Origin: Globodera rostochiensis
Lineage: Eukaryota; Nematoda; Chromadorea; Rhabditida; Heteroderidae
Assembly (NCBI GenBank): GCA_018350325.1
Contig: JAEVLN010000021.1
Coordinates: forward strand, 434,001-498,000
Reading direction: 5' to 3'
Length of the DNA stretch: 64,000 bases
Every line of letters starts with the position of its first letter. The first letter of the stretch is position 1. Below the pieces are notes generated by a model. That model saw nothing but the letters and a program-made list of their open reading frames with translations, did no database searches and was not told the DNA's origin. A program made the position numbers and the translations under genes. Below are positions 31,801 through 46,728 of the stretch, in pieces.

Positions 31801-34800
31801 TTTAAGTTTTTATACATATTACACAAATTTACAAAAGAATGTCTTTTCATTAAATTCTTAACTTATTTATATGTTTATAAAAGTATATATTAAATATTAT
31901 AAAATAGTTAAATCATATATTAAGCAAAATATGTAAATTTTATCTTGAAATAAATAAAATAACGGAAACAAATATTTTATAAAATAACATTGTTGCAAAA
32001 CGTGAGATGGCTGTGTAATATTCCTAAAATGTATAAAAGCATAATAAATATAAAATAATAATTATTAAAACGTAAACCGCATTATTTGCCAGGGTTTTGG
32101 ACTATCGAATTGAAGCTTGGTTCAGCCCTATTAATTAAACAAATGTATCAATCCATGGCTTGAAAATTCTTGTTAATTTAATCATCCAAAATGTTAGCAC
32201 TTCTCCATTACATTGAGAATTTGGGCAGTTTTCCGTCTACGAGAAATTTAATTTACAATGCGCGCACTAAACAAAAAAACAATTAAATATCATATATCGG
32301 AACATTCCTATACATTTAAAATAATTATGTTGTTTAAAAATTATTTTCATTTTCAAGAATAATTACTTTGGAAAATAATTGGATGTATTACAATAACTAT
32401 TTAATGATCTTTTAAATAATAATAATTAAATTACATTGGTAAAATTGTCGTTGTTGATAATAATTTTTTATATTTCAGAATTTAATAAAAGTATTTTTAA
32501 AATAAATTTTTACACGCTTTATTATTTACCCATTAGACCAGGTATCTGGAAAAATTACTTAATCAAAAATTTTAAAAAGGTTTGGTTTGGACCATCACAT
32601 TGCGCGAATAATTAAATTAAAATGTGCCCAAAATTCAATAAACTGCTCAGCGAGCTAAAATGGTGGATATGGCCTACTTTTCTGTAAATTTAAATGTCAC
32701 ATTACAAGCAACTCTGCCGTATCAAAACCTGAGCAGTCTTTTCCAAGAATGCAAAATTTTTTGGAAATCTAATTATGTTAGCTAGAAGTAAATTTTATTA
32801 AATTTCAACAATTTAAACTCCAAATGGGATTAAAAATACAGGATATAAATATGCAAAACTTTACTAGTTATAAATAAAATTAAAATTTACTGCATCTTGT
32901 ATTTATATTGACAGAAATAGAATTTACCACTCGTCGATTTTAAGGCTTAATCTAAAAATGATTGGATATTTGACATTAACAAAGTTTGAATTTGAATTTT
33001 ATATGCTTGTTTGAAGAATGGCGTCTTTGTATTGATCATTTGTTTTTAGTCAGCCGTTGCTGATTTATTTTAAATATTTAGTTAAAATTTTTTTAATCAA
33101 AAAATGCTGCTGGTTGTCCTCGGTTTGGGCTCGCTCTCCGACAAAGAACTTATGTGGTTACTGCAGACATTAATCTATCGGTAGAGCTTTTTCAATTTAA
33201 CTCTGTTAATTTTAACAAACATGTTTATATATTTTTTGTTTTACTAACGTCTAGAACTTACGATGTTAAATTAATCTCCGATTTATTGATCATTTTTTTA
33301 TTAATTAAGCAAGCAATTCATCAATATTAGGGTAAATTCAATACTTTATCTTTAATATTTTTATCTTTCTTTTATTTGATTTAAGCCTTATTTTAAAATT
33401 GGATATTTTTGGAATTCATAATTTTGTAAGGTTTATTGCAATTTTTTAACACTAGTATATTGTATATAATTTACAATTTATTGCATAATTAAAATCATAT
33501 TATATGTAAACAAAATATTTGCAATCCTCAAATTATTTTATTATTACATTTTATGAGTTTGTATAAAATTTTAAAAAATTATGTTAGTCTGCCAGCTACT
33601 CATTGCCTAATGATAATAAATGAATATTTATTTAAAATATTTATTAAATTCATTATTCTTTGTTGAATGTATAGAAATTATATCACCAGCATTAATTTGT
33701 GACACAGTAAATCGTTACCAATTGAATATTTAATATCAATGTAGGTCATTTATGTGAAATATATATTTTTTAAATTGTTTAATCAATTGAAGAATTTTTG
33801 TTTACGATAATTAATAAATTGATAACCAAAATGTTAAATTCAATAATAAAATTTGAAATTTAAATAGAATTTTTTATCAGATTTTTAAGCGCTTATTCAT
33901 TGCAAATGGAAGCAAATAATTATTATATCATAATAATTACGCTCAATAATTTTTTTAAAAATGACAACACTTTATATTACTAATAAATTGAGACAACCCA
34001 ATTATACATAATCATAATAAAGCAAAACTGTCCGGTTATGCAGAGAAGATGGAGTAAAGACTCCCCGTTTAAAATAAGCGAAATGTTTTTCTACTTAGTA
34101 AATAAATATTGTTTTCTTTTGAAAGCTTTTTACTTTGCGTCAGTACTCATAATACTTTTTCATAATATTTAATTTTATATTATTCTGAAGAATTTTGTCA
34201 TATTTCGATTTACACTTAAATTTGACTTTTTAATTCGCGTCTTCAAACGGCATTTTTTTCGTTCAAAGAACAAAAGAATCTGCAGCGATTTTGCTGCATT
34301 TAGAAATTGCACGTAAATTTTGAGTTTTTTTTTAATTGCGTAATTGCAATTTGCATGAAAGTATAAGCTGAATTTAGATAAACAATTTGTTTTTTACAAT
34401 TTAAAACACTTTTATTCCACGCCCGCGTTTTGATGATCTCTAAATACTGCCCTCGAGATTTTATGAATTTGAACTGATCGTCTTCGTTTAGCGTCTTTTT
34501 TTCATCTTTTATTGTGAAGTTTAATAATTATAATTTAAATATTTTTATGAATTTTGATACAATCGCATAATTTAATATTAACAAATAAATATTTATGCAA
34601 CCGAAATAAAAATTAACAACAATATATAAATAAAAATGTTTTTTTAATCTAATGAAATTTTAAAATCTTAAGTTTTTCTTGTTTTTATCATAATTCATTA
34701 ATGACTTGGACCAAGTAAAATTCCACATTTAAAATGCGATTAAACAAACTTGTGTTTTAATATTAAACAAATAAACATTAAAAGTTTATAATTTAGTAAA

Positions 34801-37800
34801 TTTTTTAAAAATTTTCCAAATTAGATAGCAGCGTAAGTTTGTCTGTAAAATAATAACCAAGAATGCATTTAAGAATAAAACAATTAATGCGACCCCTTTT
34901 TTAATTATAAACATATTTTGAAAATGGTAATTAAAAAGATATCTAATTCGAATAAAGTGATTGTAAATATAATCATTTTTGACAATATTGCCAACTACCT
35001 CATTATAAATTATGTCATTTGATTACATGACATCGTCAATCGCCTACGGACATTCGTACATGAGGAAACACGCCGGGGCCGTGTGCTAAATAAAGTGACA
35101 CAAATAAATAGAAGCAGAAATGCTTGAGAATTTTTGAGAACAAAAAAACAAGGCGTTGGACACATTGAAAAGTAACACTTTAAATGTATTTTTTTAATAT
35201 TAAAAATTCAAAATTAAGTTTTTTATTTATAAATTTAAAGAAACTTAGCAACCTATCACAAATCAGAGCCTTCTTACACTGAAATATAATGCATACATCT
35301 TGCTAAAAAAGAGAGCTCTGTAAGGAAATGTCAATCGCTACAAACCAAAAATTTCAGCAAGAAAAAAAATTAAAATTTGTTTTTTAATAGAATTAACATG
35401 AAATCAAATCTGAATTTAGTTTTTTAACTAAAATTTAAAAACAAAAGTTTTCAACAAAAAGCTGAAAAGAAATTAAAAATACTAAAAATAAAATTTAAAA
35501 TGTAAAAAATAAAATGAATCAAAACATAAACTTAAAAAGAAGTAAACTTCTGGTTTAAAAACTTTAAAAAGGGTGTATGAAACAAATAATTTAAAATACA
35601 AAATTATGAAGGACCTCTGACAATAAAAAAAATAATAATTAGAGCGCAAATGTTGTTGCTAAGAGATTTGACGTTGTTGCACCCACGGCTCAAGGAGACA
35701 GATGGCTCGGGGTGGATCAAAAAAAGACAACTGTTCAAGGAAGAACACAAGACTAACTTCAAACTCAATAGATGAATAAAAAGTTCAAATGAAAAAAATT
35801 TTTAATTCAACTCCTAACATTTATCAAAACACAAAAGAATTTCAAAAAAAAAAATCAATAATATGGCAGGTAACATAAAAAGCAACCCTGGCCCAACTGT
35901 CAATTGTTTAATAATGAAATTTATAAGATTTATTTTTTAAACAAAATTATTTTGTTATCGATCGTTACTTACTTGCAACTACGCGGCGTCATTAAACATA
36001 AACAATGATGTAGCAGCGAATTATTAAGTGCTAAAAAATTATTTACAAATTTCCCCATGTAGAAATATTTATTTCTATTTCTAGTTTAGAATAAATATGA
36101 AAATATAGATATTGAGAAATTCTCAAAATATTACACTACCGCATTGGAGTTGGCGACCGCGACCGCGGAGCCCCAAATAACGAGGAAATGTTAAAAGATG
36201 GTGAAAATCTATCTAAAATGTAGTAAAATAAATACAAATAACAAAGATTAATTTATCTTAAAATACTATTAATAAATCTCACTACAAAACGAATAAATAA
36301 AAATGTTAATTGAAGAAATTGTCTTAAAACAAAAGCGATACATTATTATCATATTTAATACATTAAATAGTGCGAATGCGATTAAAATAAACTTCAAGAG
36401 TTAGGTTGACAAAAAACCAAGTCACCGCACAAAATCCATGATTGCAAAATCTATCATAAAATGTTTGGTAATTAACAAAAAGAAATCTACAAACAATTTA
36501 GATAAATTTTCATTTAAAGAGTGGTTTTTGTTTTTAAATTGATGACAAATATGAACAATAAAAACACGCACCGGCCACTCCTTATGAAAATGATGACGAT
36601 TTGTGGGGGAAAAACGACAAGTTAAACATATTAAAAAAATTACACATTGTATTCACAGAAATTTAAACATATAATTAACTAATTTATAAATTGGTGTCAA
36701 CTATTTTACGCATCTTAAATTACCCCAAACTATAAATTTGTCGAGATGTTGCAGTCATAAAAATTAAATTTGCGAATTTTTAAAAATAAACTAATTTTTC
36801 TTATTTGAATCTGATAATCAGATAGACCAAATAACGATACGATAAGGCGAATCTGAATACAATTGTCCAATACTTAACCCAAAATAAAATATTTAATTCA
36901 AACGAAATAGGTATTATATTCAATTAATTAATTATACAATTAATGCAAAACTTACAAAAGAAACAAATTGAAGCAGACCTTTCGAACCGGTTATTGTTGC
37001 AAAATAAATAATTTAAAATATTTAACAAAATAAATAATCGTAAGAAAACTGAAGTAATGTTAATTAATTTTTTATAATAAAATATACAAATTTAAAACAA
37101 TTCTTATAGGTTAAAAACATATTTATTCAAATAATAAATATAAGTTAACATCAATTAATTCGCAAATAATGGTTATATTTTGAAAAATAAAGCATAAAAC
37201 CAGTTTATCCAAGTACTAAAATACTTGCAGTAAAAAAATTAACTATGAGAACGAGAAGAGTAAACAAAATTTGAGATTTAATACGTGGAGTATTAACATT
37301 GCTAAATAACATTAATAATAAAGTTTTAATTTTATATTTTTATAGTTATTTAGGTTTGAACAGTTGAAAAGATTTAGGCCTTTGTAAGTTAATAGATATT
37401 TATTATCAAAGCTGGTTTATTTGCAATACTTATTTGTTAAGTAGTTTAGATTATATTGCTCAGTCAACCTACGAGTAACAAATGCATATTTATTATTATA
37501 ATTCACAAATTTATTTTTAGTATTAAAATAATTAAATTATTTTAAAAAGTTTATATCTTCATAAAAAAAATTATTAAAACAAATAAAAGCTTTGTAAGTC
37601 TTTAGTTAATTTATTTTAATAATGTTAACATTTATATGTTTATTTAATTATTGGAATGTATATTTTATATATAATTACATAGCCTACATCAAATATTTAT
37701 GATATTTTTTGAGTTTTTAGCTTTTATCAATTTGAAGTGATCCCCAGCTTTTTGATTGCTTAGAAAATATTTATTCAACATTTATAATAAGAAATTAAAA

Positions 37801-37861
37801 TCTATTAATAAAACCTATCTTTTTGCAGAATTATAGAAGTATATTTATTTTCTTAAATTTT
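25892..37861. other. AT-rich region with GC-richer islands
   Basis: About 12 kb without a followable gene. GC-richer islands occur at ~26060-26150, 26340-26460, 26840-27044 (listed), 27740-27800, 28005-28085, 28800-28840, 29440-29515, 29935-30095, 30865-30990, 31620-31775, 34035-34070 and 35640-35720. Several read as plausible short peptides on one or both strands, but splice borders are inconsistent. No tRNA or rRNA was recognised. Confidence 0.5.
26877..27044 (-). other. Candidate terminal exon (unidentified)
   Basis: On the minus strand an acceptor-like TTTCGTAATAG is followed by exactly 56 codons ending in TAA: GLYRYRANPTFLGEKFEINV, then TSDEWAHLEENQCHMQFYLA and a short Ser-rich end. The amino acid mix (Trp, His, Cys, Tyr, acidic residues) is unlike random AT-rich translation. 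A donor-like GTAAC just before the stop means it could also be internal. I do not recognise the family, and no partner exon was found. Confidence 0.35.
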
Positions 37862-38128
37862 GAAGAAATGGTGTGCTAAAAAACGCACCCCATCTAATAA
37901 TTTTTTAGTTACTTTTTTGAACATTTTATTTTTTGAAGAAATAGTTTGCTAAAAAGAGAGAGTTAGACGGTTAGAGTAATTTGGTCATCAACGCACCCCA
38001 TTTAATAATTTTTTAGTTACATTTTTTGAACATTTTATTTTTTGAAGAATTAGTGTGCTAAAAAGAGAGCGCCAGAGGTTAGACTAAATTGGTCATCAAC
38101 GCACCCCATCTAATAATTTTTTAGTTAC
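37862..38128 (+). repeat. 108-bp tandem array, left copy
   Basis: About two and a half units of 108 bp. Each unit contains CGCACCCCATCTAATAATTT, GAACATTTTATTTTTTGAAG and GGTCATCAACGCACC. CGCACCCC recurs at 37884, 37992 and 38100. The same unit in reverse complement forms the array at 59585-59818. This is probably satellite-like or part of transposon ends. Confidence 0.85.
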
Positions 38129-38400
38129 TTGTTAAAAAGTAGGGGATAGGATTGAGGTTTTTAGTGCATATATGTTCTGAGGAATACGCTTAAAAATAGT
38201 CTTTTCGCTTTGGTTTGTGCTTTTTTGGACAAGGTTGAAATTACATATTTTGGGGGTTGGGGGAAAAAAGCATATTTTGGCATATTTTGCATATTTCAAG
38301 CATATTTTGGCCTTTTTGGAGTCTTTTTTTTTGTTTTTTGACCAAAAATTTGAAAAAATGCACCCCAAAATCATTGATTTCTGGCTGTGTTTGAAAATTT
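38129..38400 (+). repeat. CATATTTTGG-rich segment
   Basis: Directly after the array. GCATATTTTGG-type words recur four or five times at ~38266-38310, following a G-rich TTGGGGGTTGGGGG. Sixty-to-eighty-codon frames on both strands here are Lys/Phe/Ile-rich products of this repeat and are not credible genes. It could be the end of a transposon, but no terminal repeat was found. Confidence 0.45.
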
Positions 38401-41400
38401 ATTCATCTTTAACTATGGACTTTTAGTCATTTTTGAAAAGAAGGCCTGAAAAATTGAACTTTCGCGTAAAAAAATAAATGTTTAAATAAAGAATTTTATC
38501 TTAAGTAAAAAATCAAAGATTAGGCAATTAATTTTTATATTTGTGCATGGGTTATTAATTTTCGAATACCTTATTATCAGGTTTAAACGAAAATAAACAA
38601 TAAAACTAAATTAAAAAATAAATTTTTTCTTGGAAGAGTAAGTTACCTGATATGGATAGAATTGAACAGTCGGATATGCTAAATTACTGCGATTGCACAG
38701 CACATAAATATTCAAAGAAAAGACATCATAAAAACTAATAAAAACATATATAGTAATATAAATTAATATTCTGTGACTGCCAGTTTGGTGTTTATCCATA
38801 TTTAATCATAATCTTTAATGCCTGCATGGGTGCGTGTTTAGCAGGAACGTAGATGTTGTTTGTAAAAAAAATTTAAAAATATTACAAATAACAAAATCAA
38901 ATGAAAATTAAATGGCAAATAAATATCTGAAACCAGTATATATTACTTCCAAAGCAATTAGAAAAGTAATAATCAAAAGAAAACAAATTAGCTAAAAAAA
39001 TCCTTTTGAATAAAGATTCAAAATAAAACAAATTAATTATGCAACATAAAAATATCCAAATTCGGAATATCTTTCTGTGCAACATTCTCAACATCCAATT
39101 ACGAAATTAAATTATTCAGGTTATCCATCCCGACACATATGCATGGCTGCCGTTCGTTTGTGTTGACGTCAACCATTTTCATAATACCGTTTCTCAATTT
39201 TACGCATAAATATAGAATTTATAACACAATTTTCTTACAAAGTTTTTGCCAAAAACATTATTGCATATGCAAAGTAACTTACTATTTACCAGTAACAATA
39301 ACAAAAAATAATTTTATTCTAAAAATACATTATTTGTTGAAATATTGCAATCATTAGAGTTGAATTTTGGTTAATTTGTGTGAAAATAAAGCCGGGTTTT
39401 TTTAAATATTAAAAAATTAACAAACATTATCCTTTATACTAATTTTTTTATGTAAATTATGTGGAACAGCGGTAAAAATATTTTGTGATAAATTTTAAAT
39501 AAAATAAGTGACCAGGAATAAAGTCAAATCAAATCGATTGATTAGTATGTTTTAAATAAGTTTAAATTGTTTAAAAATTGCATTATAACTCCAACTAAAA
39601 AATATATATTTATAAATACTATATTAATTTTGTATTTACTTCATATATGGTCTTCTTAAATAAAAACAATTTGAATATTGTTTAATAAAAATAATAGAAC
39701 AAAAAACTGAGTTGCAATGTGATTTCGAAATATGCTATCGTCTAAATTGTAATAATATTAAAGCTACTTATAAAATCATTCTACAAAACCCCAAAACTTC
39801 AATTGCAAATATAATGAACTAAGTTTAATATTTGTCGAAAAGATGAACAAATATCCCTTATTTTTTTAATCAACTATTAATATTAATTGGGCATAATTAA
39901 TCATCTTTTAAATTAATTCAGAGAATAAATATAATTTATGATAAAAAAAGTTCAATCTATTATTCTAATTTTTAAAAAATATTAATATCATACATTCACT
40001 GCCCAATTTTTAAAACTGTATTTATGATATTTAGATCAAAGAAGAACTAAACCTTCTTTCATTAAATCATATTAATCATTTTAAAATTTAATTAAAAGTA
40101 AACAAAATCATTATCATAAAAACATTTGTTAAATTGCAGTACAACAAACCATTTTATTCAATAAATAATTTAATAAATTAAGAATCCATTCGTTTTCAAG
40201 CTTAAAAATATTTAAAAAATATATAATTTTTGTTTTCAATCCTTGCTTTAAGTCATATTGTATAAATTCGTATCGATCATTAGAACACCAGCACATAAAA
40301 TATAAAAATTCAGTTTATAATTATGTAAATTTAAAAATGAAAATGTAATCAATGCGCCGAAGTGTCGGTGAAATTAGGCAGGCGGGCGCGGAAGAGCTCG
40401 TGTTGGGAGTGTCTCAAGCCACCACTCCGACTTTGTGAAATGAAAGGCCACGGCCAATAGAGTAATTCAATATTATAATTCATCGCTACGAAAATCGGAA
40501 AAAATTGTTAAATAAATTAACACCAACGGCACGCATAAGAACGTTCTTGATCGTTACTGTAATTAATAATTAATAAAAAATCGGGCTATCGTCGCGTCGA
40601 AAATGACCGTACATTTGCATTGGTCCGTTGGCCAATTATTTTTATTATCTATAAATTGTTGTCACAACCAAAAAATTAAATGTCACTCTCAAAACCTTGT
40701 AATCATGACAAATAATAATAAATGCTTATGCTCGAGGAATGAATATAAGTTATCGCAGTTCTTTAAAAAAATTTTAAGAAAGGATTTTATGATTGTATTA
40801 TGTATATTAAGACTTTCAAAAACATTAAACATGCTGGGCAAAGCTAAATTGAAAATCTAATTAAAGCTATTAAAATACAATTTAAAAAAAATTAAATCGA
40901 ACTCTGAGGAATGGAAAGTCAATAAAGGTAATATTTCAACAACTTTACTACTTTTTATTTTATTTGTAATTTTGCTGTTTTCTAAAATGAATTAATACAT
41001 TTTTTAAAATAACAAACTGGTTTTTCGCCACAGAGATACCTAAATTGAAAACACGCACGATTGAGTAAGACCGTCACCATTGAGATGGAAAAGAGAATAA
41101 CGAGAAGAAAGGATTTTCCTAAAATTAAAATTAAGAACTACGTATTATTATTTTAATATCCAGTTAAAATATTCAAAGAAGTTTATTGTAATTAATAAAC
41201 ATTGTTAAAAAACGAGCTTCAGAATTAAGAAATAGAAAAATTAATTTAAAAATGTGCCAGTGAATACAACATTTAGTTATGCACATTTTATCCAAAATAA
41301 AACCAAAGGTAAAATCAAAATTATTAGTGAAATAAGTTCAATAATAAAAAAAAAAAAGTTTGGAACTGAATAATTAAAACAATTTACTAATAATTAAAAA

Positions 41401-44400
41401 TTAATTTTTTTACCGTGCCGCGATAAATAGGGCAAAATAAATAAAGTAAATGTCGCAAAATATCACTGTTCTCCGAAATAAAAATATAAATTTATCCATA
41501 ATTTTTGAATTAATTAATACCTTACAACTAAATTATATAACCAGCTATTAAATTTTTAAAACATGTACGCGAACTTACAATTCATGAAATTCAAAATTTT
41601 GTCCGATTTTACTTGTTCTACTGCTTTGTATCGCCTGCCGGTGCGGAAACGATAACATGTATTTATACTAAATGTAATATGAAAATAAAAAACTTGAACA
41701 AATCCGACATTAGTCAAAAATTATCGATAAATGGATTGTTTAAAGTTTTTTATATACACATAAGTGTTCTTTTATTTTAATTTTGTTTGTAAGAATTATA
41801 TCGTGAATAATGCTTTTACCTTGAAAACATATAAAAAATTATGTTAAAAATAAAAAAAACAATAAAAGTGATTTTATAAATAAGATTAGACAAAATAATA
41901 AAAATGATAACCGACGTACAATCATTAAACGATGAGAATGTTCCTTGTTGGGTGTGTTAGACGTATAGAAATTAAAAGAAATTCTATAATAGTTAAACAT
42001 CAAAATTAATGTTTTATTTGATTAAATATGAAAATTTTTGTATTAACAGGTCCATTTAATTTGTTTATATAGTTCTTTAATTGACTCTGTTTATAGAGCA
42101 CATTTAGAAAAATATTAATTTTTTTTAACAAATTGTAAATAAAAGACATTTCATTTCTATGATATTATTATTCGTCAATCATCATTTCACAATCGTTGTA
42201 TTAAGTCTTTAAATGATATAAACTTGTAAATGCTGAGCTTATAACATAGTATAAAAATATTAAACATTAAATGTTTGGTAATAAAACACAAGTTATAGTT
42301 AAAAAGCAACAAAAATGGGAGGTGACTCTTCGGAAACAAAGCAAACATCTATATCATCTTTTATAAATATACTGTCACCAATATGCATTCTGTTTTAATT
42401 GTTGCTCTTAACAATTTAAATGCTTGTGATCATTCTACAAAAGTTTATAAAGATCATTTATACGTCACAAAGTAATTATTAATTTGCTTTCCTCACCAAC
42501 TTCAGGAACCTTTATTCGACAGTTTATTTATAAATAAATATTAAAAAATAATGCTTGGAATTCATAGTTAAATCTAATTCGGCAACAATAAAAAATAAAA
42601 AATTAATTGAAGTATAGTTATTACAGCTAAAACATTGATTAAAAACCCAAAACTATACAATTTTTTAAAATCTTAGCACAATTTTTCATCAGGAGTTATT
42701 CAACTTTTATCGGTTCTTAAATAAAATCATTTGATCTCAAATAATTAAAAAACAAAAATATATAAAAATTCGACAATGGCACCATATAAGCAACTATCTC
42801 TATGTAAAAAGGACTGGTGGAATGAAAACCTCAGAAAAAAGAAGAGGGAAGAACATGGAATATGTTAAATTTCATTAGCATTCTTATGTTTCCTTCTAAT
42901 ATATAAAGCGTTATGGTTTAATTCCAATAAGCTAATAAAATAATACTATTAAAAATATAAATAAATAAATTAAATAACCTTAAGTGAATTAAATATCGGC
43001 AAGCTACGAGTGAGTGCGAAAACGATTGGCATTGTATTCACGCTGGTGGAAACAATAAATTTTTTGTTAAATTCATTTAAGATTCATAAGATAAAGATAA
43101 AAGTAGAACACAAACTGATGCTAAATAATTATTCACTTAAAGAATTATAAGACCATAAATGAGCTGAATTTTGTTAAAGATGCAAAAAATAGCATACCAA
43201 TAAATATTACAAAATATTTTTAACTAAAAAATAAAACGGTTTTTTATAACACAAAAATGTCATCTCTGCTATTTAATCAAAGACCTTGTCGTATCACAAG
43301 GTGAAATCGTCGCGCACATCGACTGAGATAAATTAAATCAATTATATAAAAATAAAAGTCCGACGATAATAATTATTTTAAATATTTTGAACATAAATAT
43401 AGGAACTGACACAATAATGCAAAACAAAGAAAAGTTATAATTATTTGGTATTCTTATGGAATGAAGAATTATAGTAGTAAAGCACATTGACAATTTGGCT
43501 CATGAATTCATAGTTTCTCATTAATAATGTTTTAAAATTTTAAAAGCAATACTATTTTATACGTTTAAAACAAATTAAAAAATGCAGCATCTGTTCAAGT
43601 TTATAATAAAATTGCAATAATTTTAAAGATTACAAATTTTTAATATATAAAATAATTTTGTTTTTGTTTCCGCCTGTTTATTCCATTTCCTGCCACGGAT
43701 AATTATTGTATGCTTTAATTTGTTACTTTTATGGTGTAATTGCTCCGTTTATTTATTTTTTTCAATGTTCATATTTAATGCGTCAAGTTGAGGTTCCTGC
43801 TTTTAGATATTAAATTTTAATATCAATCTTGAGCCAATTAGTAAAAGAACATTTTTCTTAAAATGCATTTTAACCTCACGACCTCACCAGTCTTTCCTCA
43901 GAGTCTGCGCAGCCGCACGTTTCTTAATTGCTTAGACGAAACCTATCTCTATTAAAATAAACATTATGTTGAATTAATTGAATGTGCACACTGTACCTAA
44001 GACAATTTTGTAGTTGAATTGAATATAAAAGTTATTTTTTTTAATGGAGAGTGCCTACTTTGTTGATCCAATACAGTGTTCATCAAATACAAATCTGTAA
44101 TTATATATTATTCGCTACCCTTGATCGTCGCTTCGAAATATTTTCATTGATAGGTGGCGATTACGGAGCGGTTCGCTGAAAAACTTCTTTTTGTAATTTT
44201 CTATTTAAACATTTTGCGTTAATGCTAAGTTAATAGTTGTTCAATTTCCATAATTTTATCTTTATTTTGAGTTGCAAGTAAAAAATAAACATTAATTATG
44301 TCGATACAATGAATGATTAGCATTTTTAATGTGATGATTATTTGTAAATATTTTTTAAATTAAATCTATATTATTTTTTTACTGGGAATTTTTTAAAGAG

Positions 44401-45688
44401 GAAATTATTTTATAAAAGAAAGCTTTGAAGGTTATCCAGATACAAAACAGATTTTATGCATGTATTTGTATCTAATTTTAAGCGTCATTAATGTTTTTAT
44501 ATGTTAATTAGCATTTCTTATCTTCTTTGGGATGGCGCGCGTTGATTTCTTTTTTCGGCATCCGTAAGGCATAGATATTTTAAGTATCAAAATATTATTC
44601 CAATTTAGTGGCTAGTCAATTAAAGCATTGTAAATCTTTTCAACGTTTCTGAATTATTTAAATCGTGTTTTTTTATTTAAATCTGTTGAACAAAACAAAT
44701 TTAAAAATTAAGTTTAAGATAGTATAGTCTTTTTTTGTGCAGTGTTTTGCTTTTTAAACTGAGCTGAAATTTTAATATTATAGATAATTTGTTTTAAATA
44801 TTTAATTGTATGAACCGTTTTTTCGAAAGCAAATTGTCATCTATTTTTCGTGAAACGGATCCTGTGCTGTTGGAAATTGAGTTATACGCAGGAAAAATGT
44901 TTGAAACGAATTTGCGGCATTTTTAAATTGATTGCTTGCTTAAAAGAAGTTCTTATCTTTTATAAAGATTCTTGATAAAAGTATTATTTTTTCATTGGCT
45001 TTAAAAGTAAAACATGATGAAATATTCTTAAAATGCCATAAGGTAAAAGCTTCTATTATTATAATGAAAAGTTTTATTTTAATAAAAAAAGAATATACCC
45101 AGTTAAATCTTATAAAATCCTACAACGACTGATCAAAAATAGATGATCAAAACAAAAATGTATTGCAATTCAAACTGAGATTTGACATTAAGATAACAAA
45201 TAAATTATGACGGATAGTAATAAATAAATGATCTTCTAACTGATAATGAGAACAAATGGAAATTACCCTTCCCAATGGTCGCACAAATGGCAATCTCATA
45301 ATTAAAATCAAAAGTACCGGACAAAAAATCAATTAAAATTTCAAAAAATAAAATATATAAATATGAATGATCTGCGAGCCCTAGAATAATTTCAAAACCA
45401 ATTTAATAATTAGGTAAATAGAAATTTTCATTTCTCAGGTTCATGGCTCCTTATCGCGTCGCCTTCAGCTAATATTTAAAAAATATAAATTCAAAATATA
45501 TTAGAATTTAAATAATATGACGACATAATATGCCTTTCAAGCAATTATAAAAAAATTGGATGCATCTACATTTAAAGTCATAAGACGAAAAAAAGGATTA
45601 ATATTTTATGCTAAGATAGGCCAAAGCTATTGTTTTTAGGAAGCAAATAATAGTAAATCTAACTTTATATGTTTTAATCAATACAGGC

Positions 45689-45900
45689 ATTAAAGAAATT
45701 ATTTTCATTACATTTGATAATAAATAATAAAAAATATCTTTTGAAATCAAATATTGCTATATAAAATATCGTAATATTTTTTGATTCATTAAAATTAAAT
45801 TTAAACATAAAATCAATTCAAATTGATATTCTAATTTAATTCAATGTATTAATGTATTACATCTTAATAGCATTTTATAATAATATCAAATTGCAAACGC
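45689..45900 (+). repeat. Dispersed repeat, copy 2
   Basis: Collinear with 6678-6895 in the same orientation, with many substitutions and small indels. No coding capacity was found. Confidence 0.6.
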
Positions 45901-46570
45901 TCCATTTTCAGCACACAAATATCGTCATCTAGACATAAATTAAATTTAATAATTAACCTTCGTCTTTTATCATAAATAATTTTAAATTAATTTAAAGTTT
46001 AATAAATGGCAACACAATATGCAGATCAACAGAAGCTTATAAACGGCACTCAAAATATTCACAAAAATTGATTATTGTAATAACTTTTTAATCTGTGAGG
46101 GATTTATTTTAATAAACAAAGATTTTAAAACCAACTTTTTGCATAATTTAAATATAGTATTTACAGATTATGCCAATATTATTTAAATAAATAAAAAAAC
46201 CATAAATTAAAAATAGAGGACAAAAAAATTTGAAGAACTAATAATAATGCACGAAATAAACGACCAAACATTAAATATTAATATGCACACAAAAATAAAA
46301 AGTCGATACGCAGAATTAAGTAATGTTTATTTAGAATCTAATTTTTTAATACAGAGTACTTTGCGGAACGGTTTATTTAAACGAAAAGTTCTCTATTAGA
46401 AGATTGATTGAATAAATAAATATTAAAATAACTAAATTTGTAAATAATGCAAAATTAAAAAAGCCAAACCTGAGCAAATGGCCAGAGATATAAATTAATA
46501 GAATTTCACTAAAAATAATAAATAATCATTATATATTTTAGTATGTTTGTTCACGAATAAATTCATAAAG

Positions 46571-46728
46571 AAAAGCTGCTTCCATTTAAAGCTTTAGAAA
46601 CAAGATTGAATTTTCGGGAAAAAATTGTGAAACATTTAAACAAGCCAGATGCTGATAAATCTATTTTGGATGATGTTTTCGACTTAATGGATTCTAATAT
46701 CAAGGTCCCTACGGAAACCTTCCGCTGA
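46571..46728 (+). other. Candidate terminal exon (unidentified)
   Basis: After an acceptor-like TTCATAAAG, 51 codons are open to a TGA: KLLPFKALETRLNFREKIVK, HLNKPDADKSILDDVFDLMD, then SNIKVPTETFR. The peptide is balanced and helical, unlike nearby translations. The minus strand is also open across the same stretch, so strand choice rests on composition. A donor-like GTCCCT after AATATCAAG is an alternative end. No family recognised. Confidence 0.3.
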
